Below, one piece after another: positions 8,462 through 17,904 of a DNA stretch of 20,490 nucleotides. The position numbers and the translations under genes are program-made. The stretch comes from Mucidula mucida. Taxonomy: Eukaryota; Basidiomycota; Agaricomycetes; Agaricales; Physalacriaceae. The stretch is from assembly GCA_015501055.1 (NCBI GenBank), contig JADNYV010000601.1, forward strand, positions 1 to 20,490. The letters run 5' to 3'. The notes beneath the pieces are model-generated. The model searched no databases. It was not told where the DNA came from and saw only the letters and a list, made by a program, of their open reading frames with translations. Each line of letters opens with the position of its first letter. The first letter of the stretch is position 1.

Positions 8462-8468
8462 TTATATA
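8462..8468 (-). promoter_or_regulatory. LTR TATA box
   Basis: TATATAA on the minus strand, 32 nt upstream of the 12-nt stretch that pairs with the primer-binding site. It would set the start of the genomic RNA at about 8436-8435. Confidence 0.65.
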
Positions 8469-8842
8469 CTAGTAAGTCGGTGTTTGGGACTCCTTGCCCA
8501 TACATGTTTCCGCTAGGGATAACTCCACGCCCTTGACCCAGTGTTGTATGCTACTAGTCCGTGTAAATACGAGTGGTAACTGCATGTAAGTAATAATACT
8601 GAAACAACCATGTGTGCTACGAGTGTCGATGGTGTGTATACAATAGGAAGTCCATGAGGTATCAGCATGTATGATGTCATCCATGTGTTGGACGTGTGTT
8701 CGACATGAGTACGGCTTCGGTAATGAAAAGGGGTATGATCGGTAACGAAACAGATGATGAAACGGTCCGTTGGTTGATAAGACAAGGCCCCCGATAAGAT
8801 ATGATAAGATGTGAAAATGTGAAAATATGGCGATTCATAACA

Positions 8843-8847
8843 GAAAG
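8843..8847. repeat. Target-site duplication GAAAG, right copy
   Basis: Follows the CA end of the right LTR and matches 2940-2944. Its last G is the first base of the split host codon GCA. Confidence 0.95.
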
Positions 8848-9944
8848 CACCTAGCAAAGACACTTCGCTTGAAGCTTCGCTGCCAGTTGTTCCACCTACT
8901 CCAGTTCGCGCCGTTGTGAAGCTCCTGACACATGCCCTATCAATAAAACAGGACCTGTTCGATAACGATGACGATGATGCGACGGGTCTTCCAGATCCAG
9001 AGAATCCCGACGATGACCCATTTGTGGATTGGCTGGAAACAGTCCACGAGGAAGTGGAACCGGTTGATGATAGCATCAGAGATGGCGAGGGCGCGAGTGG
9101 GGAGGTGGACCAGAGTGAGGCTGCAGATGGTCCATGCGCGCCAGCTTCCTCTTCCAGAGATGGAACACTTGGCATGGAAGCAGCCATCAAGGAAGCTGTC
9201 GAAATGCTCCAGAAATCCTCTTTATCCCTCTGCATGAAGTCTTCATCAGCACCGCTCGAGCTCAAGGTGAACACACACATACCGATGTCGTCGACAGATG
9301 CAGATGCCCTGGCTATCATGCCAAAGACTGCGAATGAGATCCGTCTCCTCGCCGCGCTTCGAGAATCTGAAGCAGAACGACTTCATCTGTGCCAGCGCAC
9401 CGTCGAGCTCCAGGCAGCAAACATCCTCAATGAGGTATATTGCAAGTCCTTGCGCGAACGGCTTGCCTTTCAGGACGAGAAAAAGAGGAAGGGAAAGGGG
9501 AAAGGGAAGCTGGTTGGGGATGGCCTGCCGGTGCTTCTGACAAGTGATGAATTTTATGAGCGGGTTGTTGAGTTCGAGAAGGCACAGATTCAGAAGGAGC
9601 GCGGGAAGGAAGAGTGTGCGGTGAACAAGGAGTCATTACAGAAGGAGTTGGAGGAATGGAAGGTGTTGGTTGAGGAGAGGGAGGAGTGGACCAAAAACCG
9701 ACGACTTGCTTGGGCCAAAGAGAAGGAGGATCACGCTGCAGAAAAGGCAAAATGGGCATTAAATAAGAAGGCAGGCAAGGTAAAAGGCAAGTTCACCAAG
9801 CCTACACCAAAGCTTGGGCCTCTTCCAGCCGTCATTCCAAAGCCAAAACTGCAAACAAGCATTGCAGATGATGAGGCGGAGCTCGACGTGGCGGATGGTG
9901 ACGAAGGACAGCGTGGAAACGATGACTCGGACGATTCGGAGTAG
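8848..9944 (+). pseudogene. DDE_1 / CENP-B-like transposase, 3' part
   Basis: Resumes the interrupted gene in the right frame: codon 421 (GCA) is split by the insertion, then PSKDTSLEASLPVVPPTPVR, the sequence expected after TEAMK in this family. The frame is open to TAG at 9942-9944 with no intron, giving 365 further residues (about 785 in all). After the APS block comes an acidic stretch (FDNDDDDATGLPDPENPDDD), a helical region with ALRESEAERLHL, a lysine patch (KKRKGKGKGK), and a long charged coiled coil (about 9570-9790). It ends with a KPTPKLGP segment and an Asp/Glu/Ser-rich tail. Only non-ATG or internal starts are available, so it is now an orphan tail unless the LTR drives it. The tail probably serves protein contacts; no catalytic residue lies here. 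Confidence 0.85.
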
Positions 9945-10880
9945 GATCGGAGGTTATTCGGAGATGTCCGATGTGTCGTATAAAATGACTCATCTTGCTC
10001 AAAATGGTACAACCAGCTCCGTTGATCACATCACCTGTTCCGAACGCCTGGCTCTGACTTCAGTTTCGACCGGGACAGCTTCACAACGATATATTCTATC
10101 ATCTACATACAACCAAGGCCCTTCCCAAATTGTGTATAGCTGTGTGTATGGGAATTTCAATTTACTTGTATAACTGACCCGTCTTAAACTGTACTATCCG
10201 TACCGGAATCACCTAGAAGTAGTTAATTCGAGTATAGCTCTTGAACAAGTGAACCTTTTGGCCAAAAACTTTGGAGAATCTTGATTCTGCATACTTGAAC
10301 TACATTTGTGCTAATTTTTAGAGGGAGGCCTCGATAGATGCTTTGCGTAGACAGCATTCGAGTGGGATGGAAATGATGACATCATCTTGTTTCCCACACC
10401 TCTCGAGTTGTCTCTTTCCTGCATACCAACCTTGTTCGACCCAAGGACTCAGCTGTCAGAAGGTGTATTTTGTATATATGTACAACTCATTTTCTCAACA
10501 GGTTGCACGGCAGAGAAGGGTAGAAATAGCAGGGGAACGTATTCACCGCGATTTTATCCGCTTCACCCACACGGCGTGACCCTGCGGCTCAAAAGATGCC
10601 TTCACAACTGAGTTCAACTGCCGATGATCATCAATTCCACCTCCACTTAAAAATTGAACCCAAACCCCCACTGTACAGCTGTGGTAATAAAGTAGGGTAT
10701 CAAGATAATCGTAATCCGAGTCAGACAGCCGTATCATCGAATCATGATTCATTATGAGGGGCGAGGGAACCAAGAGACAAAAATGCTAGATCTCTAATTA
10801 GTAGGTGAAGAGAACTACGCTATGTAAGTTATTGCAATGAGTGAGGACGACATGGGTCAACTCAAGAGAGCTTGACAAAT
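9945..10880. other. Intergenic stretch between convergent DDE and DBR1 genes
   Basis: I find no supported gene or RNA. Several short open frames exist on both strands without recognisable motifs. An AATAAA string lies at 10686-10691, but it is too far from the DDE stop to assign. The 3' untranslated regions of both flanking genes must lie here. Confidence 0.5.
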
Positions 10881-12546
10881 TCAAGAGGAAGCTGGTCTTG
10901 AGGCACCGGATTCCGGGGGATTGATTTTGTCTTCGATACCCAACATTTTACAAAACGAGAGCGTTTGCGCATTCGGGTACATAGGCGCTAGCTGAAGTTA
11001 GTTGCGGAGTAACACATGAGGACCGTGAAACCCACGCTGTTTGTCTTTCTCCTTCCCTTCAGTCCCCGGACCAGGGGCCGTCCGCACGAACTGCTGATAT
11101 GAACTGACTTCTTTGTTTTCTCCGACGTTCTCTTTGACCCACTCCAGTTCTTTCGCGACCATTTTACGAGCGTTTCCTTCATCGGGGAAAGCGCGTTGAA
11201 ATTTGGCCGTGCTGAACCAAGGAGCGAACGCCCGACAGATAGCAAGCCATTCTAGGTCAAATGTAAGCGTAGGTTCTTCACCAGGGAGCATGGGCTGCGG
11301 GGCGTCGATATCGATATACTATTTGAAAGGGAATATTAACACTAGTCGGAGATGCATCATTGTACGCACCTCAAGGAACTTCCTTTTCGGAAGGCATTTG
11401 TCCAGAGCCACGAATTTGGTTTCACGGTTCGGTGGTTGTTGCGGAGGAGCAGGGGGCGGGGCAACAACGTCTGTTTCCTCATCATCAAGCATTATCTCAT
11501 CAGGATTATTGCGTGTTGGAGGCGCGCTAGGCATCACTTCGTCGTCTTCAATCGTGATCTCGTCTGGGTTGTCTACGTATAGTATAGGCTCTGGCGGGTG
11601 CTCGACGGTAGCTGTGAACTTGACGTGCATATGGGCAGCAAACCACCACGCTGGTTTCAGAGTGTGCAGAAGGCCCATTAATGGCGGAGAGCCCAATGTG
11701 CCTTGTGCGATTTCGTCTCTCCAGAATGGTTTGGCCTTCAAAAGGGATTGAACGTTCCCGTGCTGAACTATGTGTTGAGGCCAATCATGGGACATAAAGA
11801 TGTCGGTACCAGAGAGCTAAAAAGTAAGCAACCGTTGCATCGTGAACGGATTGACTTGGGTACATACGAGGGAAAGGCGGCGAACACAGTATTCGCGAAT
11901 GTGATATACACTGCGAAGTGTGCTTGGAGTATATGGTATAGTTTCGTAATTCCCTGAACAAACATGAATTATGCACGGGATGGGACTCGTTGACGGATTG
12001 ACCTGTTGAAAAACTGTATTCTTTGAAGATTCCAGATGCACCTGCTATCCGAAGTCCATTGACATTGACGCAGCCTGCGTGGCCAAGGTAGTATATGTTT
12101 CTAGCAACCCAGCCTCCATGGTAACTGAAAGAAAATGAGAATCACATCCAAGGTTGTGGCGCAAGGGCTGACAGTTCCCAAAAGTAGTTCGAGGCCTCGT
12201 GGTTGCCCCCAATAATTATAGTCAAGACGGGAGCTCGCTTTTCACCAGTATAGTACCTGTATAAGATATAAGAACGTTCGAGGAGGGGAAAACGTGCTTA
12301 CTTGTGAAATGTTTGTAGCTTTTTGTACTTGTCAGGAACAGCCATACATTGCAGATCACGGTAATTTCTGATAGCCTCAAAGTCACCACAGACGAGTAAC
12401 AAGTCAACCTTGGTGTTATTTTTTCGCTCCATGTTCTGTATTTCGCTGTAGATCTGGTCCAATTCTCCGTGGCAGCATCCTTCAATGGCGACCTGTCCTG
12501 CGTGTAGTCTTTCTTCGAATCAAGAAAGGAGAGTACCTACTTTCAT
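10881..12546 (-). CDS. DBR1: Lariat debranching enzyme (DBR1), intact, 8 exons
   Basis: Cleaves the 2'-5' bond of excised intron lariats in the nucleus. The ATG is at 12546-12544. Introns (minus strand): 12540-12493, 12301-12257, 12172-12125, 12002-11954, 11867-11817, 11369-11319 and 11035-10988, all 45-51 bp. The stop TGA is at 10883-10881. Joined exons total 1,326 nt (441 aa) without a break. Calcineurin-like phosphoesterase ligands are all present: C8 and H10 (EGCCHGELD), D39 (VCGDFEA), N84 (IGGNHEAS), H173 (MSHDWP), and H225/H227 (FAAHMH). The C-terminal DBR1 domain has [23 protein letters not shown] and an acidic/proline insert between them, and ends [20 protein letters not shown]. Exon 1 codes only two residues. 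The third intron has a weak donor (GTCAGC). The last splice site (CTTCAGCTAG) is chosen because it keeps frame and restores QPPMYPN; skipping it would end the protein early at VLLRN. It shares a short upstream region with the BRAP2-like gene. Confidence 0.95.
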
Positions 12547-12820
12547 TTGGGGCGATCTTTGACGTGTACGACGTTTAGTTGAAGCGTATCGTGAGAGACG
12601 AATATTTTGAGTGATCCTCGTCGAAGTCAAATGACTACGAACGGAACTAAACATGAATCAACCTGTCAAGACGTCGGAAACCCTAACCCCACGAACTCTG
12701 CGGGCCGGGCCCTTACTCGGAAGTAATACAATCTCGCTTCAACGCCATCATTACAGATCTAGGACTTCAGGCTTTCTACGACTCATCGCTGTCAGAAACT
12801 GTACCGCGACTAGGACATTT
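12547..12820. promoter_or_regulatory. Divergent promoter region of DBR1 and the BRAP2-like gene
   Basis: The two start codons are 274 bp apart (106 bp if the upstream in-frame ATG at 12653 is used). No clear TATA box was seen. Both genes are housekeeping types, so a shared promoter is plausible. Confidence 0.5.
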
Positions 12821-14295
12821 ATGAGGGGATATCACTTTTCTCTCACTCTCTCACAAAAGTCTGACTCCGCTGCAACCTTCGTTCCGTCGTCATTATTCGA
12901 AAAACTTCCTGCCCATTCCCCTGGACTTGTGTCTCGTCGAAACGCGACCTTCAATCCCAAAAACAAAGATTATCGTTTTGGCCCAGTGCGCGTTGACTGG
13001 CTTGATAATACGAACATGTCTTTCACTGGCAAAGAGAAAGCGCGCGACCATGGTGCGTATTCGGTATCAATACTACCGTCTTGCGCCTCATAATGACGTT
13101 CAGCATAGACCCTGCTGTGGCAGCATTCACTCCCCACAATGGGAATGCAATGGGATCGACCAACCTGCCACAGGGAGTTCTTCATGTCTTTCGTGAATCA
13201 TCCAGACCTTCCGACGCAGAACCACCCAAGGCTGTTGGAACCTCAGATATCGATGGCGTCGTGCTCGGAATACTTGCTGTACCTTCCTGGATGACGCCGT
13301 CCGATTTCCTAGCCTTCGTTGCACCAGCAGCAGAAAGCATCTCTCACTTGCGGATGATTCGGTAATGACTGTGCTTCACCTCTCCATCATCTCGCTTATG
13401 ACTGTCCTTCCAGTGACTCCGCGCCCAACCGCTCCATTGTAGCTATCAAATTTCCCAAAGCCGAAGATGCTGTAGAGTTTATTGAAGCATACAACGGAAA
13501 ACCATTCAATTCGATGGAGGTACTAGCCACAATTTGAAATGTTTTCTCCTTGCTCATGCACTACAGCCAGAAATTTGTCATGTCGTTCGTGTCCTCTCTA
13601 TAAGTATAGAAGTTGATGACCATGTTCCCCACGCGATTTCTCGTATGATATCGCAGCCTGGGTCGTCATACGAACTGCCGACATGTCCTGTGTGTCTCGA
13701 ACGAATGGATTCTGCCGTTACAGGCTTAATAACAGTCCCCTGTTCTCATACCTTTCACTGTATGTGCTTGAGCAAATGGGGCGATAGTCGGTAAGTCATT
13801 TTCAAAGCACTAGAGGATGATCTCATGATCCTTAGGTGTCCAGTTTGCCGATACTCTCAAACTTTGCTATCTTCCCATCCTACATCCTCCTCCTCGACTC
13901 GCGCAATACCTTTCGCCAATCCCACATCCTCATCTCTGTCGTCGTGTTCTTCATGCTCCTCCACCACCAATTTATGGATATGCCTCATCTGCGGCAATAT
14001 AGGCTGCGGTCGATATGGGCGTGCTCACGCTCAAGAGCATTATCAGCGCACTACTCACCTCTACGCTCTTGAACTCGAAACGCAACGAGTGTGGGATTAC
14101 GCTGGGGACGGCTATGTTCACCGTCTCATTCAAAACAAGGCTGATGGAAAACTTGTGGAACTTCCAAGTGCTGCGTCATCCATGGGGATATCTCCGCGGG
14201 ACGGAGGCTTGGGGCCGGGACCCTCTGACGCCCTCAATGCAGAAAAGATTGAAGCCATCGGAATCGAGTATTCGTACCTCCTTACTCCAGCTTGA
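12821..14295 (+). CDS. BRAP2/ETP1-like RING and UBP zinc-finger protein
   Basis: Likely cytoplasmic ubiquitin ligase related to human BRAP (IMP) and yeast ETP1. The ATG at 12821 ([11 protein letters not shown]) fits the family start; an in-frame ATG at 12653 is an alternative. Introns: 13057-13103, 13362-13413, 13520-13566 and 13791-13835. Joined frame: 427 residues. Order: N-terminal YH region with [13 protein letters not shown]2 RRM-like domain (about 85-210, with [16 protein letters not shown] and [16 protein letters not shown]); RING-H2 (240-279, CPVCLERM ... CSHTFHCMC ... CPVC); UBP-type zinc finger (about 305-370, [15 protein letters not shown] ... AHAQEHY ... [16 protein letters not shown]); then [15 protein letters not shown] and [12 protein letters not shown]. 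The TGA at 14293-14295 falls just where the family continues with a coiled coil; small deletions after ACT put the tail out of frame, so the functional domains are complete but the natural C-terminus is lost or miscalled. Confidence 0.88.
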
Positions 14296-14743
14296 CTCCC
14301 AGAGATCATTTTAACGAGGAACAAACCGCTGAGTGAAAACACACAGTTACTGAGCTACGAGAGAGGATGGTGCATCTGAGTGGGGATTTGAAAAGGTGAA
14401 GTGGGTTCTGCTGAAGAGCCAAGAGGAGGAAAGAGGAGGAGATGCTCCGGTTCAGTGAAGTCTCAAGGATAAGGCTAAAGCAGAGACTCGAGCCGAGGCA
14501 ATGTCTCAACTGGCGAGGAAGCTCAGAAGGAGTTAGACGAAGAAAGAGCGGTCAGTGCCGGCCTAATGAAGAAGCATAGGAAAGTTGAAGGAGAAGGTCG
14601 ATCGGTCAAACCAGCGGTCGGAATCTGAAGCGAAGATCAAAGAACTAGAAGAATCAACTGCGGGATGTATGTTTTTCCTAGAGGCGCGGGATAAGACGAG
14701 AGCGGGGAAGGGGCGATCTCAGAGGCGCAGGGGGGTTCTGTAG
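14296..14743 (+). pseudogene. Frame-broken coiled-coil tail of the BRAP2-like gene
   Basis: All of the expected BRAP2 C-terminal coiled coil can be read here, but in shifting frames: QLDSQR, HFNEEQTAE, VTELRERMVHLSGDL, EAQKELDEERAVSAGLMKK (from 14518) and KLKEKVDRSNQ ... IKELEE ... MFFLEARD (14582-14743, one frame, ending TAG). At least four to five small losses are needed to join them, several at short runs or repeats (for example ACTTCCCAG seen as ACTCCAG, GAGAGA seen as GAGA). This is either real decay of a dispensable tail or consensus-sequence error. Confidence 0.65.
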
Positions 14744-15046
14744 ATCAAGTCACCACCTATCTCGAAGAACGAAAGTGCGCAATAAAATGTGCCTACTCTC
14801 AATCGCTTCGTCACCGAGCGCGGTTGGCCGACTCGAATGTAATTCGAATCACATGACATCCCACGGGCCACGGTTACGAACCCGTAGTCGTCTGATGAAC
14901 ACCAGGGTGATGCAGATGAGTCTGATGACATTGACAGTCCTCAACGTCGTCTACATCGAAGCCATGCCGCCGGAGACGGCTTGGTGTCGCGTAACGAGCC
15001 ACCTATAAAATATGTACCACCTTGCTGTGCTCTTCACACGTCAACT
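14744..15046 (+). promoter_or_regulatory. P450 upstream region with TATA box
   Basis: No supported gene in about 300 bp. TATAAAA at 15004-15010 lies 37-43 nt before the P450 ATG. An open frame with acidic residues around 14890-14990 was not recognised. Confidence 0.5.
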
Positions 15047-17348
15047 ATGCATCTCCTTCTTCAGCTCGTCTGCATTCCTCTCTTATATGGAGCGTACAAG
15101 CTTCTGCAGGTTGTATACGCCGAGCTGAAGTCCCCGATACGCAGCATTCCCGGACCGAAGGCCTCCAGTTGGCTGTATGGCAACTTCCGGGAGATTATCA
15201 AGGCAGTAAGTTGGGCGGTTAAACCTGCTACCTGCTTTGACACGCATGTTTTCTCCAATCAGGATAATTCTGTTATGCATGAGAAGTGGATATCCGAGTA
15301 CGGGAGGACGTTGACCTATAGTGGATTTCTCTGTGTAGGGTTTGTTTGATTGGGAATGTTAATATTCGTCTCATTGAGGTTTACAGCGCAGCCGGTTGAT
15401 GACTGCAGACACGAAGGCTATAAATCATATTCTGAACAATGCGTACGACTATCCAAAGCCTGATATAACTCGTTTCGGTCTCGGTCGCATTCTAGGCGAA
15501 GGTGAGTCTCCACCTTGACGGTGTTGAGATGGCTTATATTTACGATGCCACTGATGTTTAGGCATCCTCGTGGTCGAAGGGAATCAGCATAAACAACAGG
15601 TACGTTGCGATTTTAATCACAGTGGCAATCTCGAGTGAAATTGCATGTATGAACAGCGGAAAATCATGGTTTGTGATTCTCTGCTCTTCATGTCGAGACT
15701 GGTCTTTACAACCGTATTAGAACCCCGCTTTCGCCAACTCCCATATTCGCGAACTCGCGGAAATTTTTCTTGAAAAGAGCATACAGGTAGTTATGTTCTG
15801 ATCTGTCAATGTTTACCTCTCGTTTTCCTTCTTTCTAGCTACGGGATATATGGAATGCCCAAATTAGCGAGCACGACGGAGTTCTGCGCACGGACGTACT
15901 CAGCTGGTTGAGCAAACTGACCTTGGACATCATTGGCCTTGCTGGTATGCGCTAAATATCCCCTCCTACCGCACACTCACAGTCGTTTTAGGCTTCAACT
16001 ACCGATTCAATGCCTTGAATGCTACGAATACCACCAACGAGCTCAACGCAGCGTTCAACAAAATCTTCTCGTCGACGGTTGAGAATCCGTTGTCAAACCC
16101 GCTCAGATTTGCAAAGAATTTCATACCGATGCTTCGTATAATCGTAAGTGTGCTCTTTCCTCTGGCTCAACTGATATGAACATGTATGGTTTTCTCAGCC
16201 CACTAGGGGGGATGCTGATGTCGACAACGCGCGGGCCACCATGGACCGCATAGGCCGTGAGCTGTTGGCTGATGCAAAGTCTTTCCTTCACGCGAGCGGG
16301 GAAAAGGGCACTAGTTGGCGCGCTCGCGATCTTTTGAGTCTGCTCGTTCGCGCCAATACCGATGATGATCTTCCGGAAAGTCAAAGAATGTCTGACACCG
16401 ACGTCCTGGCTCGTACGTCTCTGTCTTGCGGTATTCTTTATCAACTAAGGGATTGTCACAGAGGTTCCGACCTTCTTGTCGGCTGGGCACGAAACTACGA
16501 GGTTAGAGTCGTTCTCTGGTATTTGCTTAGTCTTGATGCCTTCGCAGCACTGCGACGACCTGGGCTCTGTATGCACTGACAAAGAATCCTGAAGCCCAAA
16601 GGAAATTACGCGCCGAATTGCTAGCAGTTCAGACAGACACGCCGACAGCAGACGAGTTAAACTCGTTGACGTATCTGGACTATGTTGTTCGCGAAACGTT
16701 ACGCATACATCCTCCAGTACCTTCCTCTATTCGGGTGGCGGGAAAGGACGACGTGATACCTCTGAAAGACCCTTACACCGATAAATACGGCGTGACACAA
16801 GACACTTTGAGGTATTGCTTCCCTTGCGCGTTGAACGTTGACTGGATTTTGACGCATGTACTCAGAGTATCCAAAGGAGACGCGATATTTATACCGATCC
16901 TTGTCCTCAATCGAGACACGTCCCTATGGGGTGAAGACGCTGCGGAATTCAAGTAAGAAGACTCCCTACATCACACACACTCTGTTCTCATTATCCCAGG
17001 CCGGAGCGGTGGGAAGCACTCCCAGAGGCTGTTACATCAATTCCGTCCGTGTTCGGGAACTCATTAACCTTTCTGAGCGGACCACGCGCCTGCATCGGAT
17101 ATCGGTTCGCCGTCGTTGAGTCAGTCGCCTTGCCTCGTAACCTCCGCTTTCGGTGTGCTGACTATTTTATCAGAATGAAGGCCATTTTGTTCACTATCGT
17201 CCGAGCGTTCGACTTTGAGCTTGCGGTTCCTCATGAAGAGATCGGCAGCATGGCGTCAATCGTACAGCGACCTGTGCTGAAGAACAATCTCGAGGCTGGG
17301 AACCAAATGCCGCTCATAATCAAGTCTGTGAATCTGCATGTCAGTTAA
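15047..17348 (+). CDS. Cytochrome P450 monooxygenase, intact, 14 exons
   Basis: Heme-thiolate monooxygenase of the ER membrane; the substrate is unknown. The ATG at 15047 opens a hydrophobic anchor ([20 protein letters not shown]), then the proline hinge [10 protein letters not shown]. Introns: 15206-15262, 15335-15386, 15502-15561, 15600-15656, 15669-15720, 15787-15838, 15945-15991, 16144-16198, 16413-16461, 16502-16547, 16812-16865, 16953-16999 and 17120-17173. Joined: 539 residues, TAA at 17346-17348, no break. Motifs: [10 protein letters not shown] oxygen-binding I helix (about 316-325), ETLR (E374/R377), KPERW (442-446), and heme loop [10 protein letters not shown] with cysteine ligand C473. 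Exon 5 is only 12 nt (RKIM). The N-terminal YGNFREI and [20 protein letters not shown] blocks are typical of large Agaricomycete CYP families; I do not assign a family number. No other secondary-metabolism genes adjoin it. A partner NADPH-P450 reductase must be encoded elsewhere. Confidence 0.93.
15657..15668 (+). other. 12-nt micro-exon of the P450
   Basis: CGGAAAATCATG, flanked by AACAG and GTTTGT, encodes RKIM of the conserved Q-R-K-I-M-N-P-A-F block. It is required for continuity of that block. Confidence 0.8.
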
Positions 17349-17487
17349 AGTTTGCAGCCTGGATGTACAAAATGTAACATTAGAACACGGATAAAACTTG
17401 TGCGCGCTATTAACTCATCTCGCATGGCGCCCTTGCGACTTGGCTTCATAGTCTAACTGTGGGAAGGTATGGGTGCCAGGCGCGGTA
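17349..17487. other. Region downstream of the P450
   Basis: No gene seen; it must hold the P450 3' untranslated region. Confidence 0.4.
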
Positions 17488-17898
17488 CTATAATCCTGCG
17501 ACGCCTTTGTGGGCGTCAGCTAGCCGCACGTTTACGACCGGAACCACACTGCCAAAGCGTGGAACGCACCAGCTCTTCGGATCCAAGAAGACTATGTCAG
17601 TGTAGAACGAATATCCGATGCGCCCGAAGTAATGGCGACGTTGTGGCTCTGAACTACGTTTGGAATCTAGAAACGGCTGCATTAAAGAAGGATTGCCGCC
17701 AGTTATACATGCATACACCATCGGCCCCATCTGATACAGTATACAACCCGAAAAACCCAAAAGAAAAGTGAATAAGGATATGAAAGGTCCTAGCAAACGT
17801 TGAGTATTATAGGAGGACAAGGACGACATGACTTGCATGCGGTCATTCAAGGTTTCTCCAGAAGAACAGGATGCCAACAGGAACGTGCTCGATGGCAC
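17488..17898 (-). CDS. Hypothetical ORF, doubtful
   Basis: 136 open codons, not recognised. The last 50 codons (HYFGRIGYSFYTDIV ... VPVVNVRLADAHKG) use C/G-ending codons like real genes here, while the first half has a hydrophobic patch (LLGPFISLFTFLLGFSGCILY). An intron-like stretch (GTATGC ... TAAC ... TGCAG, about 17736-17686) could split it. It could be the 3' part of the small membrane-protein ORF directly upstream (17905-18216). A plus-strand frame (17469-17771) overlaps it. Low confidence. Confidence 0.2.
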   Translation of the reverse strand: MPSSTFLLASCSSGETLNDRMQVMSSLSSYNTQRLLGPFISLFTFLLGFSGCILYQMGPMVYACITGGNPSLMQPFLDSKRSSEPQRRHYFGRIGYSFYTDIVFLDPKSWCVPRFGSVVPVVNVRLADAHKGVAGL

Positions 17899-17904
17899 GA
17901 AACG

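Larger units (their letters stand above)
2945..8842 (-). mobile_element. Ty3/Gypsy chromovirus LTR retrotransposon (Tf1/sushi-like), defective
   Basis: A full 5,898-bp element lies antisense to the DDE gene it interrupts. Read on the minus strand, the order is: 5' LTR (8842-8320), self-complementary primer-binding site (8317-8306), about 600-nt leader, gag (from 7720), CCHC knuckle, reverse transcriptase, RNase H, integrase with HHCC and DD35E, GPF module, chromodomain, polypurine tract (3487-3475) and 3' LTR (3474-2945). RT before integrase and a C-terminal chromodomain define a chromovirus. Stops in gag/knuckle, RNase H and integrase, frameshifts near 6820, 6635 and 3960, and absence of a protease motif make it non-autonomous. 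The LTRs differ at 13 positions plus one 7-bp indel, so the insertion is not recent but still well preserved. Confidence 0.95.
8320..8842 (-). repeat. 5' LTR (right copy)
   Basis: 523 bp, TG...CA ends. On the minus strand U3 runs 8842 to about 8437, with TATATAA at 8468-8462; R starts near 8436. Compared with the left copy there are 13 substitutions (12 of them transitions) and a 7-bp gap. Confidence 0.95.

Noticed and set aside
8513..9319. 268-codon minus-strand frame spanning the right LTR and the DDE tail
   Set aside because: It crosses the LTR/host boundary and is antisense to the DDE tail, so it arose by chance from the insertion.
1400..10400. Terminal inverted repeats and TA duplications for the DDE gene
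   Set aside because: I compared both flanks by eye and found no convincing inverted match; the gene may be domesticated or its ends too degraded.
10988..11017. Short DBR1 end at VLLRN followed by TAA
   Set aside because: The family continues with the NAQT..FCKMLG block, which is present downstream; a 48-bp GTGGGT...TAG intron with CTAAC joins it in frame.
14860..14910. tRNA-like string around GGTTACGAACCC
   Set aside because: No full cloverleaf, acceptor stem or proper T-loop could be drawn on either strand.
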